10,420 nucleotides of DNA, taken from the NCBI GenBank assembly GCA_003551945.1, contig PUNZ01000138.1:1-10420 (forward strand), given 5' to 3'. The DNA comes from Halovenus sp. (GTDB taxonomy: Archaea > Halobacteriota > Halobacteria > Halobacteriales > Haloarculaceae). The notes under the pieces are model-generated. The model was not told where the DNA came from and made no database searches. It was given only the letters and a program-made list of their open reading frames with translations. The translations under genes and the position numbers were made by a program. Positions 1 to 6,700 of the stretch are shown here, one piece after another (positions within the stretch are counted from its first letter, which is position 1; every line of letters begins with the position of its first letter).

Positions 1-1
1 C

Positions 2-2002
2 GAGACGTTCGAATCCCTGCTCACGGCACTCGAGGGCCACCCGCTTGCCGTCGAGACCAGCCTCGAGCGGCTTCGCCGTGGCTTTCGCGAGGAGCCCGAA
101 CTCGTCATCAACATCGACGTCACCGATATCGATGGCGTGGACGAACTCGCCCGCTGGCTCCGTGGCCGGGGCACACCCGGGTCAATCACCTGCTACAACG
201 TCGATTTCTCCCGTGAGTTCCGCTACTGTCTCGAGACCGGACAGACACCAACGCTCGAGCGTGACCTCTCGGTCGTGGAGATCGACGCGCCGCCGACCGC
301 CTTTACCGACGACCATCTGGGGACGCTCACGGTCAGCCACGGCGAGACCACCCTCGAGACAGAGGACGACCCCGAGCGGGCTGTCATCGCCGTCACGGAG
401 ACGCTCGAGGCCGCAGACCCCGATGTGTTGGTGCTCTCCTCGAGCCAACTCGTCCCCGCACTGTACGAGACGGCGGATTCCATCGGGTATGGCCCGACGT
501 TCGACTTCGGGCGGGGCGACTATCAGGGCTATCAGACGCTCGCTGGCGCGTCGACGTTCGAAAGCTACGGCCAGGTCGGGCACTCCCCGGCTCGGTATTC
601 CGTCCCCGGACGGGCGATTATCGACACATCGAACACGTTTTTCTACAACCAAAGCGGGCTCGAGGGCTGTCTCGACCTTGCCGAACGCTCGGGCAAGCCA
701 CTCCAAGAACTCGCGTGGGCGTCGATCAGAAACGTCCTCACGGCTATCCAAATCGGGGAAGCTCGTGCTCGAGGCGTGCTCACCCCCTGGCGCTCTTGGC
801 GAAACGAGTTTTTCAAACCCATGCGGACGCTGCACAACGCCGACCGCGGCGGGTTCACCTTCGCCCCCGACGTCGGCGTGCACGAGCAGGTCCACGAACT
901 CGACTTTTCCTCGCTCTACCCGAATATTATCGTCGAGTACAACGTCTCCCCCGATACGATCTGTTGTGACTGTCACGCCGACCGGGCAGACGTCCCCGAA
1001 CTCGAGTACAGCGTGTGCGATGACCGGGGGTATCTCTGTGACGTACTCGAGCCACTCATCCGCGACCGAGACGCCATCAAACAGCGGATCCGCGAGACCG
1101 ACGATCCCGATGAACGCGACGCCCTCGAGCAACAGTCAGCGGCCATCAAATGGATCCTGGTCTCGTGTTTCGGCTATCAGGGGTTTTCGAACGCCAAATT
1201 CGGGCGCATAGAGTGCCATGAGGCTATCAACGCCTACGCTCGCCAAATCCTACTGGATGCCAAGGACGCACTCGAGGCTGGTGGCTGGCGTGTCGTCCAC
1301 GGCATCGTCGATAGTCTCTGGGTACAAGCCCGCGAGGGCGTCGACCAACGCGACCTCCAGGCGATTGCCCGCGAGGTGACCGACGATATCGGTATCCGCC
1401 TCGAGTATGAAGCTGCCTTCGACTGGGTGGCGTTCGTCCCCATGAGAGACAGCGAAGCCGGGGCGCTCACCAAGTACTTCGGCGCGAAAGCCGATGGCGA
1501 GTACAAATACCGGGGGATAGAGTGTCGCCAACGCTCGACACCCACCTGGATAGCCGACCTCCAGCGGGAATTGATCGACACACTGGGTGACGGGCTTGAC
1601 CCCGAGGCTGTTTGTGCCCATCTTGAAGCCGAACTCGAGACCCTGTGGGCGGGGCGAGTCCCGATCGGCGACCTCGAGGTAAACATCCGCAGCTCGAAAC
1701 GACTCGAGGAATACACCCAATCGACGCTCACCGTCGCTGCCCTCGAGCGGGCGAAGTCCTTGGGGCTCGAGCACCACCCGGGTGAGAAGGTCTCCTATAT
1801 CGTGGCCGACGAACAGGCCCGCGGTCGCCAGCGGGTTCGTCTCCCGCATGAGGATATTGACCGCCTGGATTTCGGGTGGTACGAACGCGAGGCCATCCGC
1901 GCGACTGAAAGCGTTCTCTCACCGCTCGGGTGGCGACGCGAAGAGATTGAGGGGTATTTGCGTGACGATCGGGACGTGACGCTCGAGGCGTATTCAACCT
2001 AA
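2..2002 (+). CDS. polB2: Family B DNA polymerase, PolB2-like, 5' partial, atypical active site
   Basis: The frame is open from base 2, so the gene starts upstream of the window. The GTG at 137 is an internal codon and not a convincing start. 666 codons are visible. Palm motif A (DFSSLYPNI) is intact with its Asp at 902-904. Motif B begins with Lys at 1148-1150 and reads KWILVSCFGYQG, where the usual NSxYG is VSCFG. Motif C reads HGIVDSLW with Asp at 1310-1312, so the usual DTDS has lost its first Asp and Thr. A thumb-side KYRGIECRQR segment (about 1505-1534), like the KGxExxRxD element of the family, follows. The N-terminal part has the exonuclease-like layout, but the first exonuclease motif appears degenerate (EIDAPP). 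Archaeal PolB2 proteins are known as a conserved, often catalytically altered branch. A repair, translesion or structural role is therefore more likely than bulk replication. Family assignment is firm; activity is uncertain. Confidence 0.9.
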   Translation, partial: ETFESLLTALEGHPLAVETSLERLRRGFREEPELVINIDVTDIDGVDELARWLRGRGTPGSITCYNVDFSREFRYCLETGQTPTLERDLSVVEIDAPPTAFTDDHLGTLTVSHGETTLETEDDPERAVIAVTETLEAADPDVLVLSSSQLVPALYETADSIGYGPTFDFGRGDYQGYQTLAGASTFESYGQVGHSPARYSVPGRAIIDTSNTFFYNQSGLEGCLDLAERSGKPLQELAWASIRNVLTAIQIGEARARGVLTPWRSWRNEFFKPMRTLHNADRGGFTFAPDVGVHEQVHELDFSSLYPNIIVEYNVSPDTICCDCHADRADVPELEYSVCDDRGYLCDVLEPLIRDRDAIKQRIRETDDPDERDALEQQSAAIKWILVSCFGYQGFSNAKFGRIECHEAINAYARQILLDAKDALEAGGWRVVHGIVDSLWVQAREGVDQRDLQAIAREVTDDIGIRLEYEAAFDWVAFVPMRDSEAGALTKYFGAKADGEYKYRGIECRQRSTPTWIADLQRELIDTLGDGLDPEAVCAHLEAELETLWAGRVPIGDLEVNIRSSKRLEEYTQSTLTVAALERAKSLGLEHHPGEKVSYIVADEQARGRQRVRLPHEDIDRLDFGWYEREAIRATESVLSPLGWRREEIEGYLRDDRDVTLEAYST

Positions 2003-2248
2003 TTAGTCACTTACGATTCTACCTTTAACGTTCCTCGAAACACTATTCCATCAATTCCCGAGGTTGACGACGGAATTTCTCGGTACCGACGTAGTATCTG
2101 CCGACATGCATCGAACTATTGCTGCCTGCCCTATGGCAACCTCCACTATACGTTCGTGTAAGTGTTCAACTGCATTGTCATTCATTCGTTGGTATGGGCG
2201 CGGGACTGCGTAAGTACGAGCGCAAAAATCGGGTTAGGTAATTTCAGG
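2003..2248. other. Convergent intergenic spacer
   Basis: This spacer separates the ends of the polymerase gene and the oppositely oriented surface-protein gene. No open frame here looks coding, and no strong hairpin is visible. Seven-base complementary pairs such as ACTTACG near 2008 and CGTAAGT near 2209 lie about 200 bases apart and are probably chance. The only clear signal is a T-tract on the minus strand at 2224-2228, listed separately. Confidence 0.6.
2224..2228 (-). terminator. Possible oligo-T terminator of the protease/surface-protein operon
   Basis: On the minus strand a run of five T (CCCGATTTTTGCG) lies about 20 bases past the stop codon of the surface-protein gene. Archaeal transcription commonly ends at short T-runs without a required hairpin. 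The position fits, but a single T5 is weak evidence. Confidence 0.35.
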
Positions 2249-3709
2249 TTAGCGACGACGCATGAAGACAATCGAGGCTCCGAGAATGGCCGCAAGAGCG
2301 ACGAGGGCCCCAAAGCCGGGAATGCCATCATCATCGACATCGTCAGTGTCGTCCTCGGGGACGTCATCATCGACATCATCGGTGACTGTCACCGTCCCAG
2401 CTTCGACGTTGTCAATGAATACGTCGTGAGTCCCGGAGTCGTCGACGGCACCACTTAGGGTGACGGTCGCTGTCTCTCCAGGTCTGACCTCAACATCTTC
2501 CTCAGCGACGACTTCGTCATTGATGGTCAATGTGGCTGTGTGAATCCCCTCGGCTTCGCCGGTGTTCTCAAGAGATGCGTCCACACTGACCTCCTCACCC
2601 GCCTCGATTTCCGGTGTTTCGACGTTCGCGTCAACGACTTCTATGTCGGCGGGCGTAACCTCATCTTCGACGACGGTTAGCGTCCCGGCCTCGAGGCCGT
2701 TGATCGAGATGTTGTATTCACCAGGATCGGTGAAAGTCTCGGTAAAGGTCACCGTCTCCGAGCTGGTTGCTCCGACTGAAACCTTCTGGCTGTCGATGAC
2801 CTCGCCGTCGACCTCGAGACTGACCCCAACCTCGCCGGCTTCCTCACCAGTGTTCTCGATATCTGCGGTCACGTCGACGGACTTGTTCTCGTCGATTGTG
2901 GTGGCGCTCAGATCGGCCTCAGTCACCGTGATGTTTGCCGGCTCATCGTCTGGTGGGGCCGGGGGGACCGATGGTGGGTCATCTTCACCAACCCCTATAA
3001 TGACCGCGTCGCTTGCATCGGTCGTCGAGATGACCGCCTCAAACTCGCCTTCATCAGCGAGTTCAACCGAGTACTCGAGAGTCTCGGTTTCGCCAGCTTC
3101 GAAGACCTGTTGGTCCTCAGTTGCAAGGGTCTCGCCATCGAGTTCAAACGTGGCGTCGGAGACGCCTTTAACCTCCCCAGTATTCTCGAGGTCGGCGACG
3201 ACGGTAGCGGTCTCGTTCGGATCGACAGAGAGGTTTGAGGCGTCCGTATCAATCTCGACGTCGATGAACGCCTCACCGATATCACCGACCTCGAGATCGA
3301 CTTCCTCGATATCACCGGATTCCCATTCCACGTTTGATGGGTCGGTTTCGGCCTCAACACCGTTTACGAGGAACGTAACTTCCCCGTCACCAGTGGTGCC
3401 GGGAACCTCGAGTTTATCATCGTCAACACTGGGCCCACCATACTGGCCAAGCTCGTCGGTGACCAAGGTGTCGCGCTCTTCGCCATCAACAACCGCGGTG
3501 ATTATCGTGTCTTCGGGTGCTGGTTCACCGTCGATTGTCACCGAGCCGTAGTAAGCAGCCGGTACCTCGGGTGGTCCATCATCGGCTGTAGCCACTCCAC
3601 CCGCAATGGGCAAGACCATCATCCCAGCAGCAAGTACGAGCACAAGCATGACTGTGCCCATAACAACAACTGGGCGTCCGCCGAGTTGGCTGTCAGTATT
3701 CCTTTCCAT
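2249..3709 (-). CDS. Secreted surface protein with CARDB-like repeats and PGF-CTERM anchor
   Basis: This 486-residue acidic protein is built for the cell surface. Residues 1-42 form an export signal with a hydrophobic core at about 14-38. Residues 50-140 form a small beta domain (AAYYGSVTIDGEPAPE, then a GQYGGP motif) of a kind common at the N terminus of haloarchaeal surface proteins. Three CARDB-like Ig-type repeats follow at about 150-235, 258-345 and 353-441, each carrying an ENTGE motif. An Asp-rich linker (443-461) leads to a PGF-CTERM tripartite signal: PGF at 464-466, a hydrophobic helix and terminal RRR. In haloarchaea this signal is cut and lipid-linked by archaeosortase A. The ATG at 3709 is only 21 bases after the protease stop, and no Shine-Dalgarno or TATA element is visible between them, so co-transcription is likely. 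CARDB domains suggest adhesion or protein binding; the ligand is unknown. Confidence 0.85.
   Translation of the reverse strand: MERNTDSQLGGRPVVVMGTVMLVLVLAAGMMVLPIAGGVATADDGPPEVPAAYYGSVTIDGEPAPEDTIITAVVDGEERDTLVTDELGQYGGPSVDDDKLEVPGTTGDGEVTFLVNGVEAETDPSNVEWESGDIEEVDLEVGDIGEAFIDVEIDTDASNLSVDPNETATVVADLENTGEVKGVSDATFELDGETLATEDQQVFEAGETETLEYSVELADEGEFEAVISTTDASDAVIIGVGEDDPPSVPPAPPDDEPANITVTEADLSATTIDENKSVDVTADIENTGEEAGEVGVSLEVDGEVIDSQKVSVGATSSETVTFTETFTDPGEYNISINGLEAGTLTVVEDEVTPADIEVVDANVETPEIEAGEEVSVDASLENTGEAEGIHTATLTINDEVVAEEDVEVRPGETATVTLSGAVDDSGTHDVFIDNVEAGTVTVTDDVDDDVPEDDTDDVDDDGIPGFGALVALAAILGASIVFMRRR
2387..3262 (-). repeat. Three tandem CARDB-like repeats (coding)
   Basis: Three units of about 85-90 residues share a pattern: an acidic beta strand, then VxADLENTGE, VTADIENTGE or VDASLENTGE, then xLxVDGE-type strands, and finally a Gly-containing closing strand. 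Units 2 and 3 also end alike (GLEAGTLTV and NVEAGTVTV). They have diverged at sequence level, so this is an old protein-level duplication and not a recent DNA repeat. Confidence 0.75.
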
Positions 3710-3730
3710 GATATGATGAGATGGTAGTGT

Positions 3731-6700
3731 TCAGGGAGTTACCAGGGATGGTGAAGATACTGAGGATGCAGCGCCCTCGTCCTCATCATCAACAACCTGA
3801 TCGAAATGTTCTACGTCAATATTCTGCCCGAACTCAGCCTGAATGACTAGTTCAATCGATTGAGAGGTGGCATTCTGCACTTTCGTCTCATGCTCGTCTG
3901 GTGCATCCGAGACAATAGTCTCGGCGGCATCATCGAGCGCTTTGAATTGCTCTGTTGAGTTATCTGCTTCCTCAATTTCATCCATGAGATCATTTTTAAT
4001 AAGCGCGATCAGGGCCTCTTCAGTTTCCTTATCAGAGACTCCTTCAGTCTCGATGACTGACTCGATGGTCGCGGTTTCCGGATGGTCTTCGTGGGCAGAG
4101 ATATTCAGCTCATCGAACATCTCTTCGGCAGTTGGGTCGGCTGCGACATGAGATGGCATCGTGCCATCCGACTCGCTGTAGACGAAGTACCCTTCAAAGG
4201 GACTGACATACCCAGCATCACCGTCACCGAAGATATGCGTCCGATCTAATTCCCCTTCAGGCCCGAGCTGGTTTCCAGGGGCTTCCTGGAGGCTCATTAT
4301 CATCTCTGGTTCAAATGAGCCAATTTCAAAGGCGGATTCTGCGTCCAGGTGTGCTGGCGCGGTCACGTAGTTCCATCCCTCTTCGAATTCGTGCTGTCCT
4401 GGTGCCGATGGATTATCATCGTCTGACTGGAAGTTGAAGTCCAATTTGGCGTCGCTTTCAGATACGACCACGAGTGCCGCGAGCGTATCTACCGAGTCGT
4501 CACCAGACTTCATTTTCCACTCTTGTTCATCAGCGTCAAATCCGTAGATGGCACCTTCGAAGTTGGCTGGGACGATCTCTCCAATTGTCTGTTCGCTTGG
4601 ACCAGGCAACCCGATGCCGTAGGATTCGTTGGCTTCGACCTGAAGATGGTATCCAATCTCAGTCGTATCCAAGCCCTCTTCAACGCTTGGTGGGCTGGTC
4701 AAGTGAGGACTGTAGTCGGCTGGGCCGTCAGCGATGGGTTCTTGTCCATCGCGCTCGCCGAGGTAGTTCATGCGCACATCGATCCATTGGTCCGTTTCTA
4801 TGACCGTGTCAGATTCGGAGAAATCGTTTAGATAGTACGATGGTGGACCGGCCCAATCGCCATCGATGACACCGACCTCCGAATCGAAGTAGTTGTGATG
4901 TACTTCAGGAGGCATGTTGACCGATCCCTCATCAAGGCCGACAGATGCGTTTTCGATGTGGTTATCATCGACAGACTCAACGTTACCTGAAACGCCTAAC
5001 TGAATACCAACATCCGCGTCTGTGATGACGTTGCGATCGGTCTCACCATCATCGGTGTCGATTAGCATCCCGGTTCCGACATCGTAAATCTCGTTATCGA
5101 CCACATCGTGACCCGAAGAGACGTGGTCGGTCATGATTCCCGTATCAGCTCCGGTAATGGTGTTATTCTGGATCAATCCATCGTCGGCAGCCCAGTAGTA
5201 GAAGACACCTGTCTCATCAGCTTCGATATAGGAATCTTCTACAACATGGCCAATGTGACTGAGATCAGACCACAAACCAGTCGAAGCATTTGTTACGGTG
5301 ACATCACTGACCGTGTAGTTGTGCGCTTCGGTCGCGTAGGAGCCGACCTCTCCACCTGCGTCAATGTCGAATCCGTCGATCGTGACTCCGTCGTTATGTC
5401 GTACATATACGACTGGAGTTTGATCGTCAGTCTGTAAGTTATACGCGGGCATTTCGACCGCATCATCAGGAAGCTCGAGCGATGGCTCTGCGTCTTCAGC
5501 TGCTTCGATTGTCACGTCGTGATTCGCGTTCGCCCAGATTTCCACCTGCTCTTCGTAGGTGCCATCCTCAACGACGATAGTCTCCTCAGGAATAGCCATG
5601 TCAACTGCATCCTGTATCGTCTCTGCATCAGCCTCCTCACCTACTTGGATTGGTGCTTCATAAACCGACGTTGGGCCAGTGAAACCGTCGACCAATTCTC
5701 CGTCAACGTCGATATCATGTTCGAGCGCTACAATTCCCGTTTCACCATCGTCCGGAACCACGGTAACGTTAATTGCATCGTTGAACCGTGTATCGGTTGG
5801 GTCGATTGGCTCATCTGGTTCGATAGGTTCTCCGAAGTCATATTCTGTTTCTTGGACGTACAGTGTCAGGTTTTCTTCCGCAGTTGTAGTGTGGTAGTCA
5901 TCTAACTCAACGGTGATTTCGACATCATCGATATCGTCAACACTGAACTCTGCGGAGATGGCTTCACCGGGATCTACACGATCGGGTTGATCCTCATCGA
6001 GTGTCGCAGTACGACTCTCGCTAACATGTTCAACGGAGTTGGTCAGCACTTCCTCGGCTTCCTCAGTGAACGGAATTACATCCCCAACCAGCGTGGAGTA
6101 CCCCAGCGATGCGGCATAGACATTGTTTCGTGCATCGTCTGTCGCTAGACCATGACCGCTAGCGCTGTTGTTTTTCCAACCTACATCGGCGATGTCATTT
6201 CCGTGATGGCCCCCGAACCAGGTGTGGTCTGGTGTGTCATATAGTTCAACCCGCTCACCTTCTTCAACAACGCCATCAAGAATGGGGTGCTCTTCTGTTG
6301 CCTCGTACTCTACGGGTTCAATTTCGCCAACAAAGTCTTGATCAGTGTAACCAGGTACACCGGTCGCACGAGACAGTTCATGGATACTGTCACTCCAGGA
6401 CCCTGCCTCGTCGTACTGATCGAGGTACACAACGCCAATATCCGCTCGGTCAGTGGCCTCGAAGAACTCCCGCACTAGATCCTCATCTTGTTCGTTTGAA
6501 TCAGCGAACCGTTGAACAACGAACGTGTCGAAATCGTCGACACGGTCTACCACCTCGTCTGAGTCAATGGTTGTGATGTTATAATTCGCATCAAGGTTGT
6601 CATCGAGATCGCTGGCAAGCAAGGCGCCAAATTCACCGTCTGGGGCGTCGACAACTGCGGTATCGATTTCCTCAGCGAAGACCTCGAGTTCGTCCGTTTC

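Noticed and set aside
137..139. GTG as the start of the polymerase gene.
   Set aside because: The same frame is open to the window edge and reads as plausible polymerase N-terminal sequence (EEPELVINIDVTDIDG), so the gene is cut by the window and does not start here.
182..1132. A 316-codon open frame on the minus strand opposite the polymerase gene.
   Set aside because: It lies opposite a clear family B polymerase frame with recognisable motifs. Long antisense frames are common in G+C-rich haloarchaeal genes, and this one shows no domain.
1250..1849. A 199-codon minus-strand frame inside the polymerase gene.
   Set aside because: It shows no motif and is fully explained as a shadow of codon bias in the polymerase gene.
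2007..2215. Complementary ACTTACG/CGTAAGT heptamers in the convergent spacer as terminal inverted repeats of an element.
   Set aside because: They are only seven bases long, lie within a region with no transposase, and no target duplication is visible.
2562..3551. A 329-codon Ser/Thr-rich plus-strand frame opposite the surface-protein gene.
   Set aside because: Its Ser and Thr richness is the antisense image of GAC/GAG/GTC-rich codons. The minus-strand protein has a signal peptide, repeats and a PGF-CTERM, so it is the real gene.
4862..5404. Regularly spaced repeats that might be a CRISPR-like array.
   Set aside because: The periodicity exists at protein level only (beta-helix coils of varying length). 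The DNA units are not identical, and there are no constant repeats with unique spacers.
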